Assembly: GCA_026413255.1 (NCBI GenBank)
Contig: JAOCZO010000008.1
Span: forward strand, 62,001-126,000
Source: Fereydounia khargensis
Lineage: Eukaryota > Basidiomycota > Ustilaginomycetes > Urocystidales > Fereydouniaceae
Length of the DNA: 64,000 bases
Direction of reading: 5' to 3'
Position numbers and translations under genes: made by a program. Shown here in pieces: positions 32,847 through 45,342 of this stretch. The stretch's first letter is position 1; every line of letters starts with the position of its first letter. The notes beneath the pieces are model-generated. The model did no database searches, was not told where the DNA came from, and saw nothing but the letters and a program-made list of their open reading frames with translations.

Positions 32847-33470
32847 ACAGAATGCGTACGCAACGTGGTTCATGACAGACTTGTTTCCATGCGTTTCGTC
32901 ATCTTTTCATGTCATTGTATTTCAATATCAACAGTCAAACCTACAATTGAGAGAGGGGGGAGAAGGTGGTCAAGAATGTATGGGAAAAGCGAAACCAGTC
33001 GGCCACAAACGGCACCGACAAGCATTATAATACCCGTGATTGTTAGGTTGATCTGCGCACCCCATCATGGCCGTGGACCTTTGGATCGCAATAGATCCAC
33101 AGCCTTGGTAAAGGTGGTGCGGGAATAGTTTCTATAGTAGGTTGGAAGAAAGAAAAAAAGGTGTAAGCCAGACGCGCGAACGGGTCTTTATTCTCTTCGT
33201 CTTTGCTTCCTGCGAGCGAAGACGGAAGAAAAAAATAAGGCAAAATTGCACATTTTGGTTTGTACCGGACGGGAGAATGTGGACAAGGGGTGAGGAGGGT
33301 GTGGCGTGCACGTGATCACTGTGGAGGGCGAGAAGGGGTGCTGTCAAGATCTGATCATGATCCTTCTTTGTTGATTCTCCGGACCAGACTTGGCATATAA
33401 GTTAAGGTGAGCTACTACGGTCCGTCGTCAAGCAAGCATGCTACCTACGCTTGGGCCTCGTTCGTGAGAG
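32847..33470. other. Intergenic region before the PIN gene
   Basis: No gene seen. TATAA at 33396-33400, 71 bases before the PIN gene ATG, is a likely TATA box. Confidence 0.5.
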
Positions 33471-34505
33471 ATGCCAACCTACGCGGACGAGTACAACGAG
33501 CGTCTAGCGCAGGCGGGGGGTGTGGTGCGTTCTGCGCCTGTGCGGCTCACCATCTCACGGGGAGCGGCGCGCGGTGTCCGCCCGGACGGCACGGTCGAGT
33601 ACGACGAGGTGTGGTCTGAGGAAGAGCTGATGGATCTCGAGCACGAGCTGGTCGACCAGCTGCGCGATAGCCACGCCATCCAGTCCCTCGCTGCCCACGG
33701 CCTCTGTCTCTGGGTGCTGGACACCAACACGCTCCTCACCGCCCCCTCTCTCGCCTGGCTACAGGACCTCTTCACCCACTGCTACACCTACGCATCCACC
33801 CACGCCGCCCCGCCACCCATCGCCCTCATCATACCATACACCGTGCTCTCCGAGCTCGACGGACTCAAAAGCTCCCCCAAACCCTCCGTCGCATACCACG
33901 CCCGCCTCGCCACCAAATGGCTCCTCACCGCCCTGCAGACCCAGAAACACTCCATCCCAGAACCCACGTGGGCCCTACACGTGCAGTCCGCCTCACATGC
34001 CGCCGCTTCCGCTAACGCTGCGCACACGCACACCGGCGTCAACGACGAACGCATCGTCGCCCTCTGCAGACAGATAGCTGCCCCTGCCTCCGCCTCGGGC
34101 TCACAGACCTTCTTCGTCTCGGAAGACGTGAATGCCCGCACGAGGGCTGAGATCGAAGGCGTCCGCACCCTCAGCCTCGAGACCGTGAGCAAGGCCTCGA
34201 CCCCTGCCCAGTTGCTCGGCCTGCCAACTAGCATGGACATTGAGGTCGAAGTCGAAATGCAACCGGAACCGCAACCAGGACCGGAGCCGAAACCAATTGC
34301 GGACCCGCGCCTCGAACCAGCGGATCCGAACAGAGGCAGATCGATCTCCGATAGCATGCACGCTTCCCAGCCCGACCACCGTGACCGGACGCCTCAGCCA
34401 TCGCCTCCTCCACAGCCAGCACCCATGGACGCCGCAGACTCGGGCACAGAGACAAACCCGTTCTTCGAATGGCCAGCTGATCGCTCCTCCTCGCGTCGGT
34501 GGTGA
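33471..34505 (+). CDS. PIN-domain ribonuclease, SWT1-like
   Basis: 344 residues, one exon. A PIN fold spans about 78-240. The four expected acidic residues are visible: Asp84 in VLDTN, Glu128 in LSELD, Asp192 in NDERIV and Asp219 in SEDVNAR. The IIPYTVLSELDGLK pattern is that of the SWT1 group, nuclear endoribonucleases that clear faulty transcripts near nuclear pores. A long low-complexity insert (Ala/His) lies at 170-190, and the last 100 residues are disordered with a Gln-Pro-Glu repeat. The gene converges on the nucleoporin NUP192 gene, 121 bases away. The SWT1 assignment is by motif only. Confidence 0.78.
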   Translation: MPTYADEYNERLAQAGGVVRSAPVRLTISRGAARGVRPDGTVEYDEVWSEEELMDLEHELVDQLRDSHAIQSLAAHGLCLWVLDTNTLLTAPSLAWLQDLFTHCYTYASTHAAPPPIALIIPYTVLSELDGLKSSPKPSVAYHARLATKWLLTALQTQKHSIPEPTWALHVQSASHAAASANAAHTHTGVNDERIVALCRQIAAPASASGSQTFFVSEDVNARTRAEIEGVRTLSLETVSKASTPAQLLGLPTSMDIEVEVEMQPEPQPGPEPKPIADPRLEPADPNRGRSISDSMHASQPDHRDRTPQPSPPPQPAPMDAADSGTETNPFFEWPADRSSSRRW

Positions 34506-34626
34506 GCGAGCCAACTAGCTCCCTTCCGTGACTCTCATAGATGATACCGCACCCCGCATTCGCATGTAGTAAAGCATCGATTTGAAACCAAACATTTTGT
34601 TACTGTATCCTGTTCTGTATTTGCGC

Positions 34627-37600
34627 TCACTCGTCCAGCAGCAGCGAGGCCAGGCGGCGGCCAGCCATCTGCAGGAAAGATTGTCGCTCGCGTGCGTTGG
34701 CGACCAATGTAGGGGGCTGCTCAGGGAATAGTGTGTGCGGAGTAGTTCGAGTCAGCAACATGTCCAGCGAGCGAAAAGGAATTTAGATGAGCACAACTTA
34801 CAAGTGTCAGATATCCGAGCTTGTCTTCCAGAATGGGAACCAGTACGGCTGCCGTGTCGCGGCCAAAGCCAGGCTTGTCGACCGCACCTGGTCGGACCGA
34901 GGACGCACGCAGCCCCAGTCCCTGCGCCTGTGCCTGTGCCTGTCCGGCCACAGGAAGCGAGAGGAACAGATCAACGTGTCGCACGAGCAGGACGAGCAGG
35001 ATTTCGATCGAGTCGAGCTTGGCTGTTGTCGAGGCACGCAGGTGCGCCTTGCGGCTGCGCAGTTCACGTACTGCCAGACTCTTGCGCTGCGCGGGGCCGA
35101 GGTCAGCGGGGACGTCGCTCGACTTGAGCGCGTCACGGACAATCTCATCCCACTCGTCCATGCGCACAACGTCCACGTTCTCGAGCAGCGTGACCGCATT
35201 CTCGAGCGCCTGGATCTCCTTTGCCACTGTGCTCACGTGCTCGTCTAGCGCAGCGATGACTGATCCAATGCTGGGTGCCGTGGCAGTCGTAGTCGTTCGG
35301 CGGTGGATCGACCGGTCGCCGTCGTCGAACGGCGTGCGCGAGCGCTCGCGCTGTGTCACCAGCGAAGCGGTCAGCACCGGTCGCGAGCGCGTCTGCAGGC
35401 TCCCACGCGCGTCGCTCGCACCCTCAAGGTACGCAAGAAGCGCTGACTGAGCACGCCCGACAAGAGCCGAGACACGCGCTTCAAATGCTGTCTCCTCCTC
35501 ACCAGCACCCTCGCCTGCCCATCGCATCGCACGCCCCACGTTCGCCGGCCGCCTTGCCTCCTCTCGCTCAGCGTCATTGAACGGCACCACTCGCGACTTC
35601 CACTGTGCAGTTTGCAGATAGAGCGCCGCGAGCGCCAGCATCGCCGTGTGGAATGGAGAAAGCATATTGGGCGGCTGTAGCGCATCGTCGTCCAGACTTG
35701 GCAGAACGAATACGAAGAGTGACACAAGCAGGTGCGCCTGCTCGAGTTGCGGCACGGAAACGAACTCTTGCAGCGGTGCGCGGAGGACGGCAAGGAACGC
35801 CTCACGGTGAGCGGTCAGAAGACCCACAGCCTGTCGAGGTGCAGAGTGCGACGAGGCCGGGGCGAACGCCTTGGTCGTCGAGCCATAGGCTCCCTGAGAC
35901 GCAGCCGCGCCAGCTCCAGCCAACGTGCTGGCGAGGATACTGACGCTGATCTGCAACACTGGCGTGAGCAGCGCGTGGTATCGCTCGGTGGCAGCAGGAA
36001 GGAAGCTGTCGAGATCAACAAAGTCCTGGTCCTGCTCGGGTCGGGCAGCAATAAAGTCAGACGAGGCGAGCACGTCAAAGATGCCCGCGTCCAGCAAGCT
36101 CTCAGCGCCCTCACGCGACTGGGCAATGCGGCTGAAGAATGCCAGTCTTGCCTCGTACACGTACAGCGCGTTCAGGCTCTCCGGATCCGGTCGCAGCGTG
36201 TCTTGCAGGGAGATGTCCGAGTCTCGAAGAGCCATGACAAAGCTCTTGAGGTAGCCTCGACGCCTCAGTAGGTCGAGCGACTTGGAGCCACCGCGTCGGC
36301 TCGCAGAGCTTGCAGGAGCATCGAGAGCAGCCAGCTTGTCGAGAAGTGTAAAAGCCACCGTCTTCCAGACGTCAGCTGCATCGAGGGCATCGCGTGCAAT
36401 CACCTCGACCAGGCGCTCGGCGTTGGATACGAGCAACGATTTGGTCCTTACATCCAGCGGGCTGCTCTGGGTGCGTCCTCCGCCGATGGTGGAGAGACCT
36501 CCAATGGAAACTGAGTCGTCAAAGTCAGTTCCAGCCACAGAGGCCACATCGCTGAAACCGTCACCAATACCGGCATCTCGGGGCGTCGCCTGGACTAGCT
36601 GAAGATAGTTGATCAGCGCCGAGTATAGGTTGCCACGTGCGAGCGTAGTTGTTCCGAGGCGGAGGATCGAGTCGACCAGCGCACGCAGTGTCGCAATTAG
36701 TCGGTCGACGGGGAGAACGTCTGCCGTGTCGAGTAGCTCGTTCGCTCCAGCGGTGATCTCTACTCGGTGTTGTCGAAGCGACGTGAGCAGCGAAAGCACC
36801 GCGCCCGCCACGAGGTCAGCAATGGCAGGGTCATTGTCCGACTCCTGTGTCGGAGCTGCCAGCTTGGGCAGTAGGGCGGCGAGGCAGTCGAGCATCAAGG
36901 CAGCGCGGGTGTCGGCTCGGAGAAGGCCGGTGGCCCTGGCCAGCACCATATCAAGAGTGTGGCGCCACGCCTGGAGCGAGCGCCTCCGGGCATGCGCGAT
37001 CGCTCGCTTCGCATTTTGGGCACTGGCCCAGTGTAGGACGAAAGCCGACTGTTGCATGAAGGGATCGCCCTGACCAGCATCGCGGAGGGTGCCCTGCTGC
37101 TGCAATGCGACCTTCTCCTTGAGCAGGACAGCAAAGACGGCCTTCAGATCGTAGATCCTAGGGCCCACATCGGCATCAGGTCGCCGGGCACTGTCGAGCT
37201 GCTCCGGTCGGATGATGGTGATGTTTTGACCAATAGCATCACGCTCATCGAACCAAGCAAAGTCGAGACTCTGGAGCATCTCGAGGAAGCGCACACCACC
37301 GAACGTCTGTCCAGAGGCGCCACCGTCGAAGCCTTGCGGGGGCAGGAAGCCGACGCCGTCATCTTCGTCTTCATCAAGGTCGCTGACACCGCCCACGGTA
37401 GCTCCAGCACCAAACAAGGCTGCGATGAGGCGTGCAGCCCGAGAGTGCATGTTGGCGCTGAGCAGTGAGTGAAGCTCCAGTGCAGCCAGCTCCAAGAGGT
37501 GGCTGCGGAGACGCAATGAGGCAACAAGCGCATCGACCGAGGTTGCGACCGATTGACCGTCCGGGTATCGCACAAGGCCCAACGACGAAGAGCTCGAGTC

Positions 37601-40600
37601 GGCGACCTGCTTCTCGGAAGGGAAGAGCGACACGCTGCGGAGCTGCTGGACGAAAAAGTCCTCGCGCATCCTCAAATACCGCGACGTTGCAGTGCTTGTG
37701 AATGGATGCGTGCAGAGTCGCAGGACAAGAGCGTAGCACTTTTCGGCGAGGCCTGGGGAGCGCTCAGCAAGGGTGAGGTAGCTCGAAGCCTTGCCAGCAT
37801 CCTCGGGACGCAGTAAGGCGAGAATTGCATGAAGTGCACTCGGTGGGCTTTCTGGCGAATCGGGATCTGCAATCACCTGATCCTCGGGACGAACGGCACG
37901 GAGATCAAAGCCAAGCAGCAAATGGGCCACGTTGGGAGCCGCTTGGTCCAGGCTGGTGCTGGCAAGTAGGAGGTTCAGGATGGCAACTCGAATTGCCTCC
38001 ACGGCGTCGCTAGCGGGGGCAACAATGCCGTCCATCTCGGTGCTGCTCTGGCCCTCTGCATCGTCGTCTTCGCCGGCAAGCGTAAGCAGCGATTGGATAG
38101 CTGCGCTAGATGCGTCGGCATCTGGTGAGGGCTCAGCCTCAAGTCGACCAACGTAGCCAGCGCGCACGCGGTCAGCTTCGTCAGACATTTCAAGCAGGCC
38201 CACGAGTCGGTTCATCTTGCGTCGGTAGCCCATCTCGCCAAAGCGGTCAACAGCGCTAAAGGCTGAGCTCTTTGCGATTAGTGCAAGCAGGCGGACGGAG
38301 AGCAGAGCAATATCATCGCGTGCGCAATTGACGTAGAGGGCAATCTGGACGACGCTCTCGTGTGCGTGGAGCAGGTGGGTATCGAAAGTGTTGTAGGCAC
38401 CTGGGTTGCCGACCTTGGCTGCTACGTCGAATGGAAGCTGGAGACCAAGCGAGGAGGCTTCCACGAGGGATGGAATTAGCACCTGAAGGAAGAGGCTCTG
38501 GAGTCGGAGGACACGCTGAACGATACGGAGAGCGTGTTTGACGGCGCTTGGATAGAAGAGCGTGCGCGCGCGGTTCTGGTTGATGGCCTCGAATCCAGCG
38601 ACACCGCCACCGGGCACGAGCACGTTGAGCACCTCACCGACGAGCTTGCTGCCAGTCAAGAGCCGCTTCATGATAAGGAAGCCGGGGTGCGAAGTCAGCC
38701 GTGTCAGTACCAGCGGGTCTGCAACCGCCTCGGAGCCAGTCGATTCGTCAACGGACAGCAATGAGGACAGGTCGTACGAGCACAGCGACCGCTCGATAAA
38801 GTCAAGGCATGAAGAGATGACCCTCCACTGCTCAGCAGGCTGGGCGTACTCTCGCGTGCGTGCCTTGAGGAAGACATGATCGATCACAAAGGAGACGTAC
38901 GGCTCGACGGAGCGACCCTTCTGCTGCTGCTGGCGTTGATGCTGCTGTTGCTGCTCGAGGGTGAATGGCGTTTGGGTGCCGGGCACACCAACGAGGGAGC
39001 TGAACGGGTTGGCAGTGGAAGTCAGCGGCTGAGAGGTCAATAGACCGGCAACATCCCGAGGCTGCGGTGGCAGCTGAACCAAAGCCTTGAGGAAGTTGAC
39101 AAAGCTGGTCGAGCCAGGGAAGCGGCGGTTGGGTACCTCCTCCTGCTCAAGCTCAAACAGGACCCCGCCCGACTCGCCAGTGCGAAAGGCGAGAGCGCCA
39201 AAGGCTGGTCCAGTAGACTTGTTGGACGCTGCCTTGGCCTCGACACTGCTGATGACCTTGCTTGCCTCAAGACGGTTCCAGAGGTCTGTGGCAATAGACG
39301 AGAACTTGGATCCTGGACCAATCGAGTTGTGAGCAAAGGCGGCCATGGCGTCCAGAATGCTGGCCTTGAGGTCAATAGGGATTGGCGAGGTGTACAGACC
39401 AAAAAGGCGGTCAAGGACGGCGTAGTTGGTGTTTTGATGGAGCGAGTCTCGTGCGGCACTTGAGTAGTAGACGACGTTGCGGAACAGTCGAAGGAAACCC
39501 TGGAGAAGGATTGCCTCATCCGGCGGCATGCCAATCTGAGCGTTGACCTTGCCGGCGCCAGAAGTCTGAGCCTGACGGAAGGTGTCGACATAGTACTTGA
39601 TCCACTCGAACAGTCGCGCCCAGGACACGAGGCGGCCATCGGAGCCACTGTTTGAGCCCTCCTGGTCAAGGAGAGCGTAGGCTTGGCTTGCGCTCTGGCT
39701 GCCCGATGAGAGCGCAGCAAGCATGTTGAGTAGAGCGCGCTGATGTCCAGGCTCGCGAACATCGATGGCCCAAGAAAGGAATCGTGTTGTTCGCTTGTCC
39801 TGGCCCACCCAGAAGGGCAGGCCAGCCTCGGGTCGGCCACGGCACAGGAGGGCGATCAGGTCGAAGAGGGCCTCAATGTCGAATCTTCGCTCGAGTTGTG
39901 CAGAGCTAGCACCCCGACCGGTCGAGCCACGCATGATAGCAAACGCGGCATCCTCCTCCGAACGCTGGAGCTTGCGGAGTAGCGGCAGCATAACAGAGGT
40001 GGTGCTGAGCACGAGACTCTGGACCTGCTGCAGTACGTACTCTTGGAACTCGGCATCCACACCATCATCGTCGACGGCATCGATAGCAGAATGGGCAACG
40101 TCAGTATCGCCAGCCTCCTCTTCAGCGCCATCAAGGCTGTCGAGGGCCTTTTGGCGGAAGGCAAGTACGCGAAGGATGAGGAAGACGATGGCATCGCCCT
40201 TGGGGCTGGAGGTGGCAGCAGCATCCTTGGCCGAGGAGGCACCAGCGATAGAACGGAGGACAAGATCCTGGATCTGCTCCTCGCCGAGTGACATGTGAAC
40301 GCGATAGCTTGGGTTGCGAGAAAAGGCCTCAACGAGCAACACGGACCACTGGAGGGTGATGACACTGTTCAACTCGCCGATCGCCCATGCCTTCTTGGTG
40401 ATCTCTGCGTGTGTGGAAGTGATGAAGGACTCGTCATCCATGAGACTGTCAACGGTGCGGCGGATGGTTCCACGGGCTGCGCGATCTGCCATCGGGCCAC
40501 GAGCGTCTGGGTTAGTGTCGATGGCACCGAGGACGGCAGTGAGCACGTAGACAGTCATCTCATCAGACTGCTCTGGCTTGACAGCAGCGAGCCAGCGGAT

Positions 40601-41547
40601 GAGCGCATGGATGTTGTCGGTAGACAGCAGGGAAGAGATGGCGAGAAGGTAGAGCATGTGCCCGAGCTCTCGACGTTCCTGCTGAAGCCATCCGAGGCGT
40701 TCAAGCTGGATATCGTCACCGAGTCGTGCAGAGGCGGCAGTGTTGTTGGCAGTGTTGCTGCTTCCAATGCCGAGCAAACCACCGGTGGACGGTTGGAGTG
40801 ATGTGTTGCCGGCTCGGAGAGAATTCTGGACACGAGAGATGCTGTTCTTGACTGCATCGATCTCAGCAAGGATGCGCTCCGGGAGCGTCATCTTGGTGCC
40901 ACGGCTGGTGGCCGGACCGACGGAAACCTCCATGGCAACGAGAGACTCTACAAGCTGCTCCATCTTTGTGCCGAGATGCTGTGCCTCTGCTTCAGGCTCG
41001 AAGGGAAGAGTGAGGGCATTGCGGAAGAGATCCTTGAGACATGCGAGCAGGGCAAGGCGTTCGCGATGGAACAAGATGCACGCAACATCTGAGGCGCCGC
41101 GACCCCACCTGGCACGTCCGGCGATGCCGGCCTGGAGGAGAGAGGCAGCGTAGCGTTCGGAGACAGCAAGCTCGCGTGCAAGGAGCAGAGTCTGTTGGGA
41201 GAAGTCGGCATTGAGAGACTGGGTTTGCCCATCAATGTTGATGGTTCCTGAAGAGGAGACACAGAGGTAGGTAAGCAAAGATGGAGAGGAGCGCAGGATG
41301 GGAATAAGAACCACTTACCTCCTTCAATCTCCTTGCGCTCGGCATCGTTCTGGGCCTTTACACGCCCTAGGTCGGCGAGTTGGGAGCGGTTGCGGTCGAC
41401 GGCGACATACCAATCGTTGGATCTGGAGAGGAGGGTGGGATTTTGGACAGCTTCAGTGATGAGACGGTGGAGCTTCTCGAAGCGGGTGGGAACGAAGACG
41501 GAAGTGCCACTGGCAGCAGCGGCCGCGGTCGATGATGAGGACGCCAT
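34627..41547 (-). CDS. NUP192: Nucleoporin NUP192 (NUP205 homologue)
   Basis: Model: exons 41547-41319, 41247-34802 and 34716-34627, 2254 residues, all phases agree. It is the largest gene here. The N-terminal part (residues near 80-115, INIDGQTQSLNADFSQQ then LARELAVSE) and the long alpha-helical solenoid match the NUP192/NUP205 family, an inner-ring scaffold of the nuclear pore complex. A Gln-rich loop (QQQQHQRQQQQ) lies near residue 800. The terminal exon adds 29 residues ending LLLDE. Without the last intron the protein would end in a short unrelated tail, so the third exon is well supported. Confidence 0.92.
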
Positions 41548-42999
41548 CGCTCGTTATGTGTCCACCTCAGGAGTTGAGGGAGATGATGGCTGAGTCTCAG
41601 AAGTTGCCTTTGACTAAAGTCGGCGCAGCCGCAATGCCGAGTCGTGTCAAAGGCAGGCAGAGTGCGGGTGTGCAGTGCCGATTGAGCTGAGAGAGCTGGC
41701 GAATAGGAGACGAGCGTAAGGAGGAAAGGATGAGGAGAAGAGGGAGAGGAGAGGAAAGGCACAGATCAGAACACAACTGCGCAGCTCAGCATGTGACTGT
41801 AGCGTCTACCGAGTGTGTCTGTGAGTGTGTGTGTGATCGTTGCGGATGGTGACCAAAAGACAAAGTTAGAGCCAGAAGTGGATTTCATGTTGCTTTCTTT
41901 CCCATCCAAAACGGAACGCGAAGCATCAGGCAGTCAGTCACATTCACAGCCAAGGCCGCCGCGGTCTGTGTGTTTTTCGAGACGCAGCACAAAAAATCCA
42001 CTCGCGGTGATCGGGGCTCACACCCGCTTTGCTGCCCGTCACGCTGCTCCTGCTGCTGCTGCTGCTGCTTCCGCCATTCAATTGCTGCGCCACACCCCGT
42101 CGTGAATATCAAAATACAGTATACAGTACTTACAATATCCACTAGTCGCGTTGTATGCATCGTATTCGGGTGCCTCCGCCGATGAACTCTACACCTAGAA
42201 ACTCATTCCATGGCAGCATCTGTGTAAGCCACCTCTTGGCTAGGTCACGGACATCCTCGTACTGTGCGTTGTTGTGGCTGTTGTTGTCTCGAATCACCAG
42301 TGTCACTTTTCTCAAGCCTCACGACGGCCCAGTTGGCTGCGTTTTCGGCCCAGTTGCATCGAAGATGTCCCATTCCTTCCAAGTAATTTCAGGCTTTTTT
42401 TTCCCTTCCGTTTCTTCTTGCGGATGGCTCCCCTGGATACCAAAGTGGGGTTGGATGGCGCACTTGCTGGAGTTCTGGTGGGACCCGGGCGGTGTCATGT
42501 CGCAATCCAATCCGTTGAGTGTGTCTGTGAATAGATGGCTGAATGGATGCAGACCAACAGGGCGCAAGTGTCAGACCCTGCTCGCAATCACAGCCTCATC
42601 ACGGACCCCGAGTCAATCACAGCAGGCCTGCGCTCGGGCGCGGTTGATTGGCACCTGACACTTGTGGGAAGAGAGTGGGCGCAGTTGAGCTCCGCGAGTC
42701 CCTGCTCGTGTGCTCGTGTGGCGACGCGTGTACATTGCCCCTCTCTGCCATAGAGACGTGTTGCACTGGGTCGTATCGACGAGCATGTGTCACCGCCTGA
42801 TCCAACAATTGAGCTCAGATGGGCTGCCGTGTTCGGAGAAGAAGCATAGTTACCATGTTGAGCCCCTATACCAGAGGATCCGAGGTATATAGACAACCTG
42901 TTCAGACTCGTCACTTTCTCTGGATGTATCACCCTCATCCACATCTCCATCTCCAATTCCCCAGCGCTCCATCTGCTTTCCAGCTGAGCCTAGCCTACC
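41548..42999. other. Divergent intergenic region between NUP192 and a small PPxY gene
   Basis: 1.45 kb, no supported gene. It includes a GT run (41820-41834), CTG repeats (42049-42070), a doubled TACAGTA site (42113-42130) and a TATATA box at 42886-42891, about 110 bases before the next ATG. Confidence 0.5.
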
Positions 43000-43515
43000 A
43001 TGTGCGAGTACCCGGCCAAATCTGTCACCGTCTCTTCTGGCGTAGTGCTCCCCTCTCCTCCGCAAGCCGAGTCGCTTCGCAACGCCTATCTGGCATACGA
43101 CCCCTCATGTGACCCTTCTCCCGCCTACTCGGACGCTTGCTCCTTCCAAGTCGCCTCTGAGGCGGTGCTCAAGCCTGCACCGAGCCTCTCGGAGCGCAGG
43201 ATGCGCAAGATCAAGCAGCACATCTTTTCCATCCGCCGCCGCCCGCTGGCCCTCGAGCGCAAAGGCTCGGACTCGTCTCTCTCCTCGACCGAGTCGTCCC
43301 GCTTCTCCCTCTTCCGTCGCAACGCAGTGCCACCGACCTATGAAGAGACCCGAATCGAAAGCGCCTGGGCCCAGATCGGAATCGACGTTAACAACGCGAA
43401 GCATGGCCCGCCGCCCAAGTGCACACCACAGGAACTGACCGCCTCCCTCGATGCCTTTTTCGGATCACCCGCCCCGGCTAAGGCACGCAAGATCAAGGAT
43501 GCTGGCTGGGCTTGA
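43000..43515 (+). CDS. Small PPxY-motif protein of unknown function
   Basis: 171 residues, one exon, ATG 43000 downstream of a TATA box. It is basic and serine-rich in the middle (RRRPLALERKGSDSSLSS), with a clean PPTYEE at 111-116, a PPxY ligand for WW domains such as those of Rsp5/NEDD4 ligases. The C-terminus (ELTASLDAFF to the end) is helical-looking. No membrane segment. Family not recognised; an adaptor or regulatory role is only an inference from the PPxY motif. Confidence 0.65.
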   Translation: MCEYPAKSVTVSSGVVLPSPPQAESLRNAYLAYDPSCDPSPAYSDACSFQVASEAVLKPAPSLSERRMRKIKQHIFSIRRRPLALERKGSDSSLSSTESSRFSLFRRNAVPPTYEETRIESAWAQIGIDVNNAKHGPPPKCTPQELTASLDAFFGSPAPAKARKIKDAGWA

Positions 43516-43751
43516 GCTTGGTCTACTGCATCTCCTCTTTCCATCGTCACCTGGTCACTTGGTCACCTCGTCGTCGCCGCGCTCGTCCCCTTTTTTTAGT
43601 TTTACTCTGACGCACAATCTGTCACTCTCTTATCTCTGTCGCAAGCCAATAGCCAATTTGTACAATATTCTTTCATCGAGTCGGTATGAATACAGTCTTT
43701 CCAGTTCTATCCAGGATAAAGTTGAAGCAGTTTAGAGCACGGTTGCAGTGC

Positions 43752-44978
43752 CTAGGCGGTATCTGCCGTGCCAGGCTTGACCTCAGGCGCGGCAGACTCA
43801 TGCCAAGCCCAGTGGATAAAGGCGCGCGCTTTGGTGTACATAAGGTCCTTGAGTTTCTTCTCTTCGTCGCTCAGCCATCCATCCGGCATCTGCGTCCAGC
43901 CATGCTTGACTCCTGCCACTTCTTCCACTACCACGTCGTCAACACGATCGTGATTATTGACCTTTTCTACCCAGGTGCGCGACTGTTCGGAGAGCGAGTC
44001 CAGCTCCGCAAGTACGAGGAATATCTTTGCTGACGGATGAAGAGCGTCTATCGACGCAAGGCCGGGCGAGGCTCGCGGATGTCCCGTATTCTCTCGCGGG
44101 ACGTACGTTGGCGCAAGCATGTCGGAAAGCTGGGAGAAAAAGCCAGTCGATGCTGCCATGCTCGCTGGCCGTGATCGTTCAGACGGCAGCTGGCGCAAGT
44201 CAAACGAAGGGTAGAAGAGAAGTACCGGGATCGGCGCTGAATGATCGCGTGCAAATACAGATGGCCATTCGTGGTCCAGCTCAGGAGGCTGTAGGTGGAG
44301 CGCCAGATTGAGCGCAAGGTTACCCCCTGAACTGAAGCCAGAGATTGCAACCCGGCTCTTGTCGAATCTAAAAGAAGGAATGGCGTTAGAAGTTGCAGCG
44401 TTGGGGACAGACTCCTGCTCAATGACACCATTGCGCAGCTCTTTGTACTGCTCTTTTTGTCGAGCAGCGGCCTCGTTGCGGCGCCATTCAGCACGTCCCT
44501 TCTCAATGCGGGCTGCCATGACGTCTCGCAGTTCGGCATAGCCTGGAGCATCTTCGTCAAGGATAGCACGCAGCACATCCTCGCCATCTTCTATCGCAGC
44601 AGGAAAGCCATTCAGAGGTGCCATGCGGTAGTCTACGCTCATGACAACACAGTTGAGCTCGCGGGCGAGCTGGGAGCAAAAGGGGGCCTGCTCCATGCAC
44701 GAGCCGAGGTAGAATCCACCACCGTGAAAGTCGACAAGCACCGGCAAACCCTTTTCTGAAGTCGCATCTGAGGCGTAGAGCGATGGCGGGATGAAGATAT
44801 AAAGCGGGATCTTGTAGCTGGCGGCATCGCGAGAGGGAAGCTGGAAGACAAATGGATGCGGTCCCTCGGGCGAGGTCCACTTTAGCACGCTTAGCGGCAC
44901 CGCTCGAGGCAGCCGCACCAGTGCTGTGCGCCAGAGGACCGGGAATGGCTGAGAAAAGATCTTGGAGAAGGAAGACAT
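43752..44978 (-). CDS. Alpha/beta hydrolase, hormone-sensitive-lipase family
   Basis: 408 residues, one exon. HGGG at 85-88 forms the oxyanion hole and GFSSGGN contains the nucleophile Ser216. The late residues LAELDSL and VKHGW supply the acidic residue and His of the triad. This is the abhydrolase_3 (HSL-like esterase) pattern. A charged insert rich in Glu/Arg (about 150-200) sits between the oxyanion motif and the nucleophile and may form a lid. Probable esterase on small or lipid esters; no signal peptide is evident, and the hydrophobic N-terminus might associate with membranes. Divergent from GCP4 with 364 bases between starts. Confidence 0.85.
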   Translation of the reverse strand: MSSFSKIFSQPFPVLWRTALVRLPRAVPLSVLKWTSPEGPHPFVFQLPSRDAASYKIPLYIFIPPSLYASDATSEKGLPVLVDFHGGGFYLGSCMEQAPFCSQLARELNCVVMSVDYRMAPLNGFPAAIEDGEDVLRAILDEDAPGYAELRDVMAARIEKGRAEWRRNEAAARQKEQYKELRNGVIEQESVPNAATSNAIPSFRFDKSRVAISGFSSGGNLALNLALHLQPPELDHEWPSVFARDHSAPIPVLLFYPSFDLRQLPSERSRPASMAASTGFFSQLSDMLAPTYVPRENTGHPRASPGLASIDALHPSAKIFLVLAELDSLSEQSRTWVEKVNNHDRVDDVVVEEVAGVKHGWTQMPDGWLSDEEKKLKDLMYTKARAFIHWAWHESAAPEVKPGTADTA

Positions 44979-45342
44979 GGTAGATGGTGGATGGTAGGGT
45001 ATCGGATTGAGAAGAATGCCCGACTCAAATCCATCCCGTCAACCAAGCAAGAAGGAGCAAACCATGACGGTCCCCTAATGTGGAGGGAGGTTCGGCAACT
45101 CGGCTTGGAGAAGCCTCTCGTGCGGGTCAGCAGACCAACAGAATCGGCAAGCACGCGCGACGCGACTCAACTGACACTTTTTGAGCGTCTGACGCACAAT
45201 GTTGGAGAAAGCAACACACACACTAACTTGGGCTGCAGTGACCCGAATGAAAAACGACACTTTCACTCGTTGCCATTACACCACCACCTCCTAGCACAGC
45301 TATCCGACATTACGACTCGTTCTGGGTTGCCCCGTTTCAAGC
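44979..45342. other. Divergent promoter between hydrolase and GCP4 genes
   Basis: 364 bases between outward-facing starts; no other element seen. Confidence 0.5.
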
